A DNA stretch of 7,184 bases from Beijerinckiaceae bacterium. Lineage in GTDB: Bacteria; Pseudomonadota; Alphaproteobacteria; Rhizobiales; Beijerinckiaceae. Position 1 is the first letter of the stretch. Each line of letters opens with the position of its first letter. Shown piece after piece: positions 1 to 6,167 of this stretch. A program made the translations under genes and the position numbers. The DNA lies in the NCBI GenBank assembly GCA_947458675.1, contig CANHAW010000103.1, forward strand, positions 1 to 7,184, in the 5' to 3' direction. Under the pieces are notes generated by a model. It saw only the letters and a list, made by a program, of their open reading frames with translations. It was not told where the DNA came from and searched no databases.

Positions 1-729
1 GACATGCACAATGCCCTCAAGATGGGCGAAAACCGGCACACGCGCTTCATCCTGCACACGCGCGACAAGGCTTTTGCCCCCGCGCGGCACGATGACATCG
101 AGCGTACCGGAGAGCCCTTTGAGCATTTCCCCAACCGCAGCACGATCCTTCACCGGCACACGCGAAATGGCTGCTTCAGGCAGGCCGGCCGCGCGCAAAC
201 CGGCGACAAGACATTCGTGGATGAGTGCGGATGAATGAAGCGAATCCGAACCGCCGCGCAAAATGCAGGCATTGCCGGCCTTGAGGCAAAGCGCGCCTGC
301 ATCGGCAGTCACATTGGGGCGGCTTTCGTAGATCACGCCAATGACGCCGAGCGGCGTCGAGACGCGTTCGATCTTCAGCCCATTGGGACGCTCAAATGTT
401 TCGAGCACACGGCCGACGGGATCGGGCAGAGCCGCAATATCGTCGAGACCCTTGGCCATGGCCTCGATGCGCTGGCCATCCAGCATGAGACGATCGAGCT
501 GCGCTTTGGCGACGCCGGCAGCCTCCGCCGCCGCCATATCCAGAGCATTGGCCGCAACAATCTCCTGCACCCTCGCGCGCAAGGCTGCGGCCGCAGCCCG
601 CAGGGCTTCATTTTTCACGGCTGTGGAGGCCAGCGCCACAGCCCGCGCCGAGCGGCGCGCAGCGCGGCCCAAGGCCAGCATCAAGGCGGGCACGTCCTGG
701 TTTTCGTGGAGGTGAACGGGCGTGGTCAT
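1..729 (-). CDS. proA: Gamma-glutamyl phosphate reductase ProA, N-terminal part (cut by window edge)
   Basis: This enzyme reduces L-glutamyl 5-phosphate with NADPH to glutamate 5-semialdehyde, the second step of proline synthesis from glutamate, in the cytoplasm. The window holds 243 codons from the ATG at 729; the reading frame is still open at base 1, so roughly the last 40 percent, including the usual catalytic cysteine, lies outside. Family signatures are [15 protein letters not shown] (about residues 127-141), [15 protein letters not shown] (148-162) and [10 protein letters not shown] (212-221), which closely match ProA of other bacteria. The helical N-terminal part (about 15-100) also fits. 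The start lies 36 bases after the proB stop on the same strand, so the two are almost certainly co-transcribed. No strong Shine-Dalgarno is visible before the ATG, so its translation may depend partly on ribosomes coming from proB. The identification is secure. Confidence 0.96.
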   Translation of the reverse strand, partial: MTTPVHLHENQDVPALMLALGRAARRSARAVALASTAVKNEALRAAAAALRARVQEIVAANALDMAAAEAAGVAKAQLDRLMLDGQRIEAMAKGLDDIAALPDPVGRVLETFERPNGLKIERVSTPLGVIGVIYESRPNVTADAGALCLKAGNACILRGGSDSLHSSALIHECLVAGLRAAGLPEAAISRVPVKDRAAVGEMLKGLSGTLDVIVPRGGKSLVARVQDEARVPVFAHLEGIVHV

Positions 730-765
730 GAAGCGATCTAACAGGATTGGAGCCGAAGTGTCATG

Positions 766-1893
766 TCACTCGCCGTTGAGCGCCATATCGTCGCGATGAA
801 TCATTTCCGCCCCGCCCGGCGTACCGAGCACGGCCTCGATCTCGCGGGAATTGCGACCGGCGATCTGGGCGGCTTCCAGTGCATCGTAAGCCACGAGCCC
901 GCGGCCGATTTCCGCCCCGCGGGAATCGCGGATGACGATGCAATCGCCACGCGCGAAAGACCCTTCAAGGCGGACGACGCCGGCCGGCAGCAGGCTGGCG
1001 CCGGCCAGCAGTGCTTTTGTCGCGCCGTCATCGATATGAACCGTGCCGCGCGGTTCCAGCGAACCGGCAATCCATTTCTTGCGCGCCGTCACCGGATTGG
1101 ACGGCGTCAGGAACCATGTGCAGCGCCCGCCCTCGGCAATGCGCCGGACGGGATTGGTCACACGCCCATCGGCGATCACCATATGGGTGCCGCCCGTTGT
1201 GGCGATTTTGCCGGCCTCGATTTTGGTGCGCATGCCCCCGCGCGACATTTCGCTCGCAGCGCCTCCGGCCATGGCCTCGATCTCGGCCGAAATGCGCGGC
1301 ACGACGGGGATCAAATCCGCCTTCGGATCTTCATGCGGGGGCGCCGTATAGAGCCCGTCAATATCGGAGAGAAGCACGAGCAGATCGGCGGATGCCATGG
1401 TCGCAACCCGCGCCGCCAGGCGATCATTGTCGCCATAGCGGATTTCCGTTGTTGCCACCGTGTCATTCTCGTTGATCACCGGCACAGCGCGATAGTCGAG
1501 CAATTTGCCGATCGTCTCGCGCGCATTGAGATAGCGGCGGCGCTCTTCGGTATCGTTGAGCGTGACGAGAATCTGTCCCGCCGTGATACCGCGAGCGCCC
1601 AGCACTTCCGACCAGGTACGCGCCAAAGCAATCTGGCCGACAGCGGCCGCTGCCTGACTGTCTTCAAGACGCAGCGCGCCTTTCGGCAATTTGAGAACGG
1701 TGCGACCAAGCGCAATCGAACCGGAGGAGACAACCAGTACATCGCGACCATCGCGGTGGAGTTGCGCAAGATCGTCGGCGAGCGCCTCAAGCCAGACATG
1801 TTTCAGCGCGCCCTTCTCGTGATCGACGAGCAGGGATGAGCCGACTTTCACAACGATGCGGCGGAAGGAAGAGAGAGTGGGTGTCGCGCTCAC
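766..1893 (-). CDS. proB: Glutamate 5-kinase ProB with C-terminal PUA domain
   Basis: ProB phosphorylates L-glutamate with ATP to glutamyl 5-phosphate, the first and usually proline-inhibited step of proline synthesis. From the GTG start chosen here it has 375 residues, close to the usual 365-380. The amino-acid kinase domain shows VVKVGSSLL (14-22), [12 protein letters not shown] (52-63), [10 protein letters not shown] (137-146), [12 protein letters not shown] (153-164), [10 protein letters not shown] (174-183) and [12 protein letters not shown] (219-230). A PUA domain follows from about residue 280 ([20 protein letters not shown]), as in classical ProB. An in-frame ATG at 1959 and another at 1923 would overlap the end of obg. 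The GTG at 1893 sits 13 bases past the obg stop and has GAAAGA about 9 bases upstream, and the kinase fold begins only about 12 residues later, so I prefer it. The gene lies between obg and proA in one transcription unit. Function is secure; the exact start is less so. Confidence 0.96.
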   Translation of the reverse strand: MSATPTLSSFRRIVVKVGSSLLVDHEKGALKHVWLEALADDLAQLHRDGRDVLVVSSGSIALGRTVLKLPKGALRLEDSQAAAAVGQIALARTWSEVLGARGITAGQILVTLNDTEERRRYLNARETIGKLLDYRAVPVINENDTVATTEIRYGDNDRLAARVATMASADLLVLLSDIDGLYTAPPHEDPKADLIPVVPRISAEIEAMAGGAASEMSRGGMRTKIEAGKIATTGGTHMVIADGRVTNPVRRIAEGGRCTWFLTPSNPVTARKKWIAGSLEPRGTVHIDDGATKALLAGASLLPAGVVRLEGSFARGDCIVIRDSRGAEIGRGLVAYDALEAAQIAGRNSREIEAVLGTPGGAEMIHRDDMALNGE

Positions 1894-1906
1894 GTCGGTC
1901 GTTCTT

Positions 1907-2974
1907 TCAAGGCTGCCAGGCATCGACCTTTGCGGGCGCTTCTTGGGCGCGCGCATCATCGATCACACGCACCAGATCGCGCAAGGTCTCCGTTACATTG
2001 CCATGCGTTGCAGCCGAGACTTTGATCGGTGCGCGCCGCTTCTCGCCATCGGCGAGCGGCGGGCCGGCGCTGCGCATGGCGCGCTTCAATCGCTCGATCT
2101 GCTTTTTCAAAGCCTCTTCATCGACCGTGTCGCATTTCGACAAAGCGACAATTTCGGTCTTTTCCTCAAGCCCGTGACCATAGGCTTCAAGCTCATGGCG
2201 GATCGTCTTATAGGCTTCGCCCGCATGTTCGCAGCCGGCATCCACGAGATGCAGCAAGACGCGGCAACGCTCGACATGGCCCAGAAACCTGTCGCCAAGA
2301 CCAAGCCCTTCATGCGCACCTTCAATCAGGCCCGGAATATCGGCCATGACAAATTCGCGTCCATCGACATGCACCACGCCGAGATTGGGATGCAATGTGG
2401 TGAAAGGATAATCGGCAATCTTCGGTTTTGCCGCCGAGACGCTTGCCAGAAATGTCGACTTGCCGGCATTGGGCAATCCGACAAGACCGGCATCGGCAAT
2501 GAGCTTCAGGCGCAGCCAGATCGTCAGTTCCTTGCCGACCTGACCGGGATTGGCGCGACGCGGCGAGCGGTTTGTCGATGTGGTGAAATGCAGATTGCCG
2601 AAACCGCCATTGCCGCCGCGCGCAACAACCACGCGCTGGCCGACTTCCGTCATATCGGCAATCAGCGTCTCACCGTCTTCTTCATAGATCTGCGTGCCGA
2701 CAGGCACTTTCAGCTCGACATCCGAACCTCTGGCGCCAGCGCGATTGCGCCCCATGCCATGTGTGCCGGTCTGCGCCTTGAAATGCTGCTGGTAGCGATA
2801 GTCGATCAGCGTGTTCAATCCATCGACGCAGATAGCCACGACATCGCCGCCGCGTCCGCCGTCGCCGCCGTCCGGCCCGCCGAATTCGATGAATTTTTCG
2901 CGCCGGAACGAGACGGAGCCCGCGCCGCCATCGCCGGAGCGGATGTAGATTTTGGCCTGATCGAGGAATTTCAT
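1907..2974 (-). CDS. obg: Obg/CgtA GTPase, 50S ribosome assembly factor
   Basis: Obg (CgtA) is an essential GTPase that binds the maturing 50S subunit and links ribosome assembly to growth state. The 355-residue product starts at [20 protein letters not shown]. The Obg fold, with its glycine-rich segments (14-19, 32-44 and 118-126), covers about residues 1-158. The GTPase domain follows with G1 GLPNAGKST (166-174), G2 at the FTT of 191-193, G3 DIPG (212-215), G4 SKCD (279-282) and G5 around SAA (320-322). The G4 motif has Ser where the consensus NKxD has Asn. There is no long C-terminal acidic tail. An upstream in-frame ATG at 3019 would add 15 residues unlike the family, and AGGG about 9 bases before 2974 supports the shorter start. 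It follows the GNAT gene and precedes proB, in the same neighbourhood as rplU-rpmA, an association seen widely in bacteria. Confidence 0.98.
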   Translation of the reverse strand: MKFLDQAKIYIRSGDGGAGSVSFRREKFIEFGGPDGGDGGRGGDVVAICVDGLNTLIDYRYQQHFKAQTGTHGMGRNRAGARGSDVELKVPVGTQIYEEDGETLIADMTEVGQRVVVARGGNGGFGNLHFTTSTNRSPRRANPGQVGKELTIWLRLKLIADAGLVGLPNAGKSTFLASVSAAKPKIADYPFTTLHPNLGVVHVDGREFVMADIPGLIEGAHEGLGLGDRFLGHVERCRVLLHLVDAGCEHAGEAYKTIRHELEAYGHGLEEKTEIVALSKCDTVDEEALKKQIERLKRAMRSAGPPLADGEKRRAPIKVSAATHGNVTETLRDLVRVIDDARAQEAPAKVDAWQP

Positions 2975-3020
2975 GGGTTCATTCCCTATTCCAAGCGCGG
3001 GCCCGGAGCAATGGAGCATT

Positions 3021-3045
3021 GCCCTTCTCCTTGAGGGAGAAGGGC
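3021..3045. repeat. Perfect 10-bp palindrome between GNAT and obg genes
   Basis: GCCCTTCTCC (3021-3030) and GGAGAAGGGC (3036-3045) form a perfect 10-bp stem with the 5-base loop TTGAG. No T-run follows on the minus strand, so it is unlikely to stop transcription of obg. Small CCCTTCTCC...GGAGAAGGG palindromes of this form are, as I recall, dispersed in many copies in Hyphomicrobiales genomes, so this is probably one such repeat that has come to rest in the 81-base spacer. Confidence 0.75.
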
Positions 3046-3055
3046 GCTTTGGCCC

Positions 3056-3637
3056 TCACACCTGCGGCAGGGCAATCCGGCCGACCGCCCCCTTGCGCGC
3101 AGCAAGCCAGGCCGGGCGGGTGACGATGGCGCGCTCGCGCATGCCGCTCTCCAGCGGGAAGCCGCACCGGTTCAGCACCTTGCGGGCGGCAAGATTGCCT
3201 TCGGCGAGCGGGGTTTCGATGGTCGCTGCATTGGTGATCACGAAAACCATGTCGAGCACAGCCTCGATCGCCTCCTGCATCAGGCCATTGCCCCAATAGG
3301 GTTTGCCGAGCCAATAACCGAGCACGAGATCGGCGCCCGCCGAACCCTCACAGCGCGTCTGCACACCCGCCATGCCGATCAGCGTGCGGGGATCGTTGCG
3401 CGGGCTCAGCGCCAGCACGATCCCGCGGCCCTCGGCATTGGTCCGGCGCGCGCCAATCACGAAATCCTCAGCCTCGGGCGGCCCGAAGGGGCGCGGCAGG
3501 CATTCGGAGATCGCACTTATGTCTGGTTCCGAGGCGAGGCGGGCGAAAGCCGCTACATCTGTGGCGCGCGGCCAGCGCAGCCAAAGGCGGGCGGTCTCGA
3601 TCCGGAACACATCGTCTCGGGTCAGATCGGGAAACAT
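3056..3637 (-). CDS. GNAT-family N-acetyltransferase (RimJ/RimL-like)
   Basis: The 193-residue product looks like a GNAT acetyltransferase of the RimJ/RimL-like type, which transfers acetyl from acetyl-CoA to an amine; the substrate cannot be told from sequence. Visible features are the opening strand and helix ETARLWLRWPRATDVAAFARL, the central GYWLGKPYWGNGLMQEAIEAVL, which carries the acetyl-CoA-binding loop (a variant of Q/RxxGxG/A), and NLAARKVLNRCGF near the C-terminus, the usual NxxSxxxxEKxGF-like block. The ATG at 3637 is chosen because GGAG lies 7 bases upstream and the fold starts about 10 residues later. The open frame continues upstream to 3970, but that stretch runs through the rpmA 3' region and overlaps rpmA, so it is not coding. 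The gene sits directly after the rpmA terminator and 81 bases before obg. Its place beside L27 and obg suggests, but does not show, a ribosomal-protein or translation-related target. Confidence 0.9.
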   Translation of the reverse strand: MFPDLTRDDVFRIETARLWLRWPRATDVAAFARLASEPDISAISECLPRPFGPPEAEDFVIGARRTNAEGRGIVLALSPRNDPRTLIGMAGVQTRCEGSAGADLVLGYWLGKPYWGNGLMQEAIEAVLDMVFVITNAATIETPLAEGNLAARKVLNRCGFPLESGMRERAIVTRPAWLAARKGAVGRIALPQV

Positions 3638-3671
3638 GACAATCTCCAGTCCGAATGGCGCAGCAGCGCCG

Positions 3672-3706
3672 AAAAAAACAGGGGAAGCGGTCTCCCGCTT
3701 CCCCTG
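3672..3706 (-). terminator. Intrinsic terminator after rplU-rpmA
   Basis: On the minus strand a perfect 12-bp stem (CAGGGGAAGCGG with CCGCTTCCCCTG, 3706-3679) closed by a GAGA tetraloop is followed directly by seven T (3678-3672). This is a textbook Rho-independent terminator. It lies about 126 bases after the rpmA stop and only 35 bases before the GNAT ATG. No clear separate promoter is visible in between, so either the GNAT-obg-proBA genes are reached by read-through or their promoter overlaps this structure. Confidence 0.9.
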
Positions 3707-3831
3707 GTCCCCTTTCGGGCTTTCGGACTGGTCCGGATTTCGGCCTCTTGGCCTTGATCCTTTGGCTCTTTGAAGAACCTGTCCACCGGGTCTCGTGGGA
3801 GACGGTGGAGGTTCTTCGTCAAACCACCACC
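3707..3831 (-). ncRNA. Hairpin-rich rpmA 3' region, candidate 3'-UTR small RNA
   Basis: Between the rpmA stop and the terminator, the minus-strand RNA would form a long hairpin at 3817-3772 (three stacked stems of 9, 5 and 5 bp with two 2-nt bulges on one side and a 4-nt loop), GGCC-AAGA-GGCC at 3753-3742, CGGA-CCAG-UCCG at 3735-3724, and CCC-GAAA-GGG at 3719-3710. It ends at the strong terminator 3706-3672. No coding sequence is apparent. A chain of stable hairpins with a terminal intrinsic terminator is the form of many 3'-UTR-derived small RNAs, but it could also simply protect the rpmA mRNA end. Confidence 0.35.
3772..3817 (-). repeat. Long imperfect inverted repeat in the rpmA 3' region
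   Basis: The arms pair over 19 bp: GAAGAACCT (3772-3780) with AGGTTCTTC (3809-3817), CCACC (3783-3787) with GGTGG (3804-3808), and GTCTC (3790-3794) with GAGAC (3799-3803), leaving a GTGG loop. It starts 14 bases past the rpmA stop. There is no T-run on either side, so it is not an intrinsic terminator by itself. Confidence 0.85.
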
Positions 3832-4101
3832 TTATTCTGCGGCCTCGGCCATCGGTACGACCGATACATAAGCTCGGCCGTTGGCTTTTTTCACGAAATG
3901 CACCTTGCCGTCGGTGAGGGCAAAGAGCGTGTGATCGACGCCCATGCCGACATTGGTGCCGGGGTGCCATTTCGTGCCGCGCTGGCGAACGATAATGTTG
4001 CCGCCGATCACGGACTCGCCGCCGAATTTTTTCACGCCGAGACGGCGGCCGTCAGAATCGCGGCCGTTGCGGGAAGAACCGCCTGCCTTTTTGTGAGCCA
4101 T
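3832..4101 (-). CDS. rpmA: 50S ribosomal protein L27
   Basis: L27 is a component of the large ribosomal subunit whose N-terminal tail reaches the peptidyl-transferase centre. The 89-residue product begins [20 protein letters not shown], the almost invariant start of bacterial L27, and continues with [37 protein letters not shown] and GKVHF. It is close to the Escherichia coli length (85) and lacks the N-terminal extension that is cleaved off in Firmicutes. GGAG lies 7 bases before the ATG, which fixes the start. It is 107 bases downstream of rplU on the same strand, the usual L21-L27 pair, and is followed by several hairpins and a strong intrinsic terminator at 3672-3706. Confidence 0.99.
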   Translation of the reverse strand: MAHKKAGGSSRNGRDSDGRRLGVKKFGGESVIGGNIIVRQRGTKWHPGTNVGMGVDHTLFALTDGKVHFVKKANGRAYVSVVPMAEAAE

Positions 4102-4208
4102 TGTCTTGCTCCGAACCTCAAGACCCTTGGGAATGTTCCGCGGGTCGAATGAAAACTGTCAGGGGCTGTTTACCAGAAAAAGCCCCGTTTCGATACCGTT
4201 CCGCGCGA

Positions 4209-4523
4209 TCAGTTCGCGGCGATGCCGGTAATGCGCACGATGGTCAGATCCTGACGGTGACCGCGCTTGCGCTTCGAATTCTTGCGGCGACGCTTTTTGA
4301 AAGCGATGACCTTGTCGCCGCGCTCCTGGGCGACGATCTCGGCGCTCACCTTGGCGCCGGCGACGGTCGGCGCGCCGACATTCATCGTCTCGCCATCGAC
4401 CAGCATCAGCACTTCATCGAACGTCACTTTGTCGCCCGGATTTCCGGCGAGCGTCATGACGGTAATCTTGTCTTCGGCGGCAACCTTATACTGTTTGCCG
4501 CCGGTTTTGATGACTGCGAACAT
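4209..4523 (-). CDS. rplU: 50S ribosomal protein L21
   Basis: L21 is a large-subunit ribosomal protein that binds 23S rRNA. The 104-residue product matches the family's usual length (103 in Escherichia coli). It opens with [14 protein letters not shown] and ends with the basic signature [17 protein letters not shown] and the strand [14 protein letters not shown] lies 7 bases before the ATG at 4523. The gene heads the rplU-rpmA unit and is preceded by a leader of about 180 nt with several hairpins and a good sigma-70-type promoter at 4709-4737. Confidence 0.99.
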   Translation of the reverse strand: MFAVIKTGGKQYKVAAEDKITVMTLAGNPGDKVTFDEVLMLVDGETMNVGAPTVAGAKVSAEIVAQERGDKVIAFKKRRRKNSKRKRGHRQDLTIVRITGIAAN

Positions 4524-4702
4524 CGTTTTATCCTCGTGTTCAACTCCGGCTCTGCCCGAGGGTTAGCCCCCGTGACGGCCGGCTTCTTTGCAGATTTGCA
4601 AACCAGCGAATTCGCCCCAGACCCCGTTTTGCCGCCCCGGAAGACCCGGGGACCAAAAGCCAAACGAAAAACGCGGCCTGAAAAGACCGCGCGCCGAAGC
4701 GA
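4524..4702 (-). promoter_or_regulatory. Structured 5' leader of rplU, with terminator-like hairpin
   Basis: This untranslated leader contains, in order of transcription, a 7-bp stem (one G-U pair) CGCGGTC/GGCCGCG at 4691-4672 followed at once by five T (4671-4667); a 6-bp perfect stem CCCCGG/CCGGGG with a 5-base loop at 4651-4635; a 6-bp stem TTTGCA/TGCAAA at 4602-4587; and a 5-bp outer stem (4582-4578 with 4550-4546) enclosing a GGG/CCC hairpin at 4569-4560. The first hairpin plus U-run looks like a small intrinsic terminator or attenuator. Leader regulation is common for ribosomal protein operons, but I know of no named motif that this matches. The structures are seen directly; regulation is inferred. 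Confidence 0.4.
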
Positions 4703-4708
4703 GGGCGT

Positions 4709-4737
4709 TCTATAGGGGGCGGGGTATCGGGAGTCAA
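4709..4737 (-). promoter_or_regulatory. Sigma-70-type promoter of rplU-rpmA
   Basis: Read on the minus strand, TTGACT (-35, 4737-4732) and TATAGA (-10, 4714-4709) are separated by exactly 17 bases. The -35 matches five of six consensus positions. The predicted transcription start is near 4702, giving a leader of about 180 nt before the rplU ATG at 4523. No equally good pair was found elsewhere in the divergent spacer. Confidence 0.65.
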
Positions 4738-4816
4738 CGGGACACGGCGCGGCCTGACCTGTTTGCCCATTTCGGGCGGAACGGGTGGCGAGCCTACCCC
4801 TCCCCCAGCGGTCTCC

Positions 4817-4902
4817 TCATTGCGAGGAGGCCCAAAGGGCCGACGCGGCAATCCAGAGGCCCCACTTGAGGCCTCTGGATTGCTTCGCTCCGCTCGCAAT
4901 GA
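4817..4902 (+). repeat. Dispersed palindromic repeat, copy 1
   Basis: The element is bounded by TCATTGCGAG (4817-4826) and its exact reverse complement CTCGCAATGA (4893-4902). Inside, GCAATCCAGAGGCC (4848-4861) pairs perfectly with GGCCTCTGGATTGC (4870-4883) around an 8-base loop. The left arm is longer (type GCGAGGAG...) than the right arm (type ...CGCTCGC), which gives it an orientation. It ends 53 bases before the cyclodeaminase-family start. Translated, it gives the familiar repeat peptide HCEEAQRADAAIQ and so produces false N-terminal extensions of neighbouring genes. No flanking target duplication is evident. Confidence 0.85.
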
Positions 4903-4955
4903 CGGCTCAGGCGGCCTATCATCACGCAAAAAGCAAGGCGGGGAAGCGAAGACCT

Positions 4956-6062
4956 ATGACACTCATCATCAATAATGAAGCCGTCCATCAAGTCCTCACC
5001 ATGCGCGATACAATTGACGCGCTGGAGGCCTCCTATCTCAATCTCGCCAAGGGCGAGGCGGTCTGCCGGCCGCGCATCGACATTCGCATCCCGACTTCCG
5101 ACCCGACCAAAAATTACCAATGGGGCACGATGGAGGGCGGATCGACGGGCGGCTATTTCGCCATCCGGATGAAATCCGACATTGTCTATGAGACGGAATA
5201 TAATGGCGCGATCACGCAGGAAAAATATTGCGTCAAGCCCGGCCTGTTCTGCGGGCTCATCCTTCTGACCTCGATTGAAAATGCCGAACCGCTGGCGCTC
5301 ATCAACGACGGACATTTGCAGCATATGCGGGTGGGCGGCGATGGCGGCATTGGCGTGAAATATATGGCGCGCAAGGATGCCGAAGTCGTCGGCATTCTGG
5401 GGTCGGGCGGCATGGCGCGCACGCATATGCAGGCTTTCACCGCTGTGCGAAATATCAAAAAGGTGCAGGTCTTCTCGCCGACAAAGAAAAACCGCGAAGC
5501 CTTTGCCGATGAAATCCGCGCGCAATATGGCATTGAAGTGAAAGTCTGCGACGCGCCCGAACAGATTTATCGCGGCGCGCATATTGTGGCAGGCCTCACC
5601 GATTCAGCTATTCCCGTGCTCAATGGCGATCTGCTCGAGCCCGGCTCTCACATCGTCAATATTGGCGGCAGCGGCGTGCCAGACAAACGTTCGCTTGAGC
5701 GCGTCGATGTCTATCTGCGTTTCGGCGATGCGCCTGCCCCGCGCAGCCGCCCGGAACTTGCGCTCGACGATGAATATATCGCCTGGGAAGCACGCCCCAA
5801 TGCCGATAAATTCGGCGATGGCCGCAAAGGCAAGCGCGCCCATGGCGTGACGATTCCAGAAAAGCGCATCACGCTCGCCGATCTCGTCGCAGGCAAAGCG
5901 AAGGGCCGCACATCGGACGATCAGATCACCTATTCGGAGCGCGGCAATCTGCAAGGCGCGCAATTTTATGCGGTTGCGGGACGCGTCTATGAGCTGGCCA
6001 AAAAGGCAGGCCTTGGACATGAGATTCCGACCGAATGGTTTTTGCAGGACATTCGGAATTGA
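4956..6062 (+). CDS. Ornithine cyclodeaminase/mu-crystallin family protein, substrate unknown
   Basis: The 368-residue product belongs to the ornithine cyclodeaminase/mu-crystallin family of NAD(P)-dependent enzymes, which includes ornithine and lysine cyclodeaminases, alanine dehydrogenase and ketimine reductases. A Rossmann segment VVGILGSGGMARTHMQAF (144-161) carries the GxGxxA motif. Other family features are CRPRIDIR (37-44), a lysine in RMKSD (71-75), NDGHLQHMRVGGDGGIGVKYMAR (117-139) with Arg125, and ITLADLVAGKAKGRTSDDQIT (305-325). It is longer than typical members (about 320-350). Where classical ornithine cyclodeaminase has GGDxPGK, this protein has GGSGVPDK (237-244), and the C-terminal SxGxAxxD-like block is replaced by YSERGNLQGAQFYAVAGRVY. 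I would therefore not call it ornithine cyclodeaminase. Start: the ATG at 4956 has purine-rich GGGGAAG and GCGAAG just upstream. A longer frame from 4785 would translate the palindromic repeat and is rejected. It is transcribed away from rplU and is flanked by two copies of that repeat. Confidence 0.88.
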   Translation: MTLIINNEAVHQVLTMRDTIDALEASYLNLAKGEAVCRPRIDIRIPTSDPTKNYQWGTMEGGSTGGYFAIRMKSDIVYETEYNGAITQEKYCVKPGLFCGLILLTSIENAEPLALINDGHLQHMRVGGDGGIGVKYMARKDAEVVGILGSGGMARTHMQAFTAVRNIKKVQVFSPTKKNREAFADEIRAQYGIEVKVCDAPEQIYRGAHIVAGLTDSAIPVLNGDLLEPGSHIVNIGGSGVPDKRSLERVDVYLRFGDAPAPRSRPELALDDEYIAWEARPNADKFGDGRKGKRAHGVTIPEKRITLADLVAGKAKGRTSDDQITYSERGNLQGAQFYAVAGRVYELAKKAGLGHEIPTEWFLQDIRN

Positions 6063-6080
6063 GGCACGACCCTCGCGCTG

Positions 6081-6157
6081 TCATTGCGAGCGTCAGCGAA
6101 GCAATCCAGATGCGCCGCGCGCTCTGGATTGCTTCGTCGCTGCGCTCCTCGCAATGA
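6081..6157 (-). repeat. Dispersed palindromic repeat, copy 2 (inverted relative to copy 1)
   Basis: It has the same outer ends TCATTGCGAG (6081-6090) and CTCGCAATGA (6148-6157) and an inner pair GAAGCAATCCAGA (6098-6110)/TCTGGATTGCTTC (6123-6135) around a 12-base GC-rich loop. Here the short arm (GCGAGCG type) is on the left and the long arm (GAGGAGCGCAG type in reverse complement) on the right, the reverse of copy 1. It fills most of the 105-base gap between the cyclodeaminase-family stop and the YnfA start, and its right end is 10 bases from that start. Confidence 0.85.
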
Positions 6158-6167
6158 CGAGCACATT

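Larger units (their letters stand above)
4524..4955. other. Divergent intergenic region between rplU and the cyclodeaminase-family gene
   Basis: This 432-base stretch contains no convincing gene. It holds the rplU leader (4524-4702), the rplU promoter (4709-4737), an undistinguished stretch (4738-4816), the first palindromic repeat (4817-4902) and 53 bases before the ATG at 4956. A weak TATCAT at 4917-4922 could be a -10 for the rightward gene, but no acceptable -35 precedes it. The open frames crossing the region consist largely of repeat and leader translation. Confidence 0.8.

Noticed and set aside
235..741. Plus-strand open frame over the proA region
   Set aside because: Shadow of proA on the opposite strand.
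763..1839. Long plus-strand open frame (358 codons)
   Set aside because: It lies antisense to proB, whose motifs are unmistakable; the frame is open only because of high G+C content.
1856..3034. Long plus-strand open frame (392 codons)
   Set aside because: Antisense to obg; its translation resembles no family and obg motifs are complete on the other strand.
3817..3822. TTGACG on the minus strand as a -35 for the GNAT-obg unit
   Set aside because: No -10-like hexamer 16-18 bases downstream; the bases there form the long hairpin.
3638..3970. N-terminal extension of the GNAT frame
   Set aside because: It runs through the terminator and hairpins and overlaps rpmA; the Shine-Dalgarno and homology support the start at 3637.
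4139..4188. GGGGCT/AGCCCC inverted repeat in the rplU-rpmA gap as a terminator
   Set aside because: The stem is only 6 bp with a 13-base loop and no T-run after it; rpmA must be transcribed through it.
4917..4922. TATCAT as -10 of a promoter for the cyclodeaminase-family gene
   Set aside because: No acceptable -35 hexamer at 16-18 bases upstream; the position falls in the repeat end with only about three of six matches.
4540..4929. Minus-strand open frame of 129 codons in the divergent spacer
   Set aside because: It crosses the repeat, the rplU promoter and the leader; the composition is repeat-derived, and no ribosome-binding site or family signature is evident.
4785..4955. 57-residue N-terminal extension of the cyclodeaminase-family protein
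   Set aside because: It translates the palindromic repeat and has no family similarity; the ATG at 4956 begins the fold.
4817..6157. CRISPR array or transposon ends
   Set aside because: There are only two repeat copies, 1.2 kb apart, palindromic and with no spacers, transposase or target duplication nearby.
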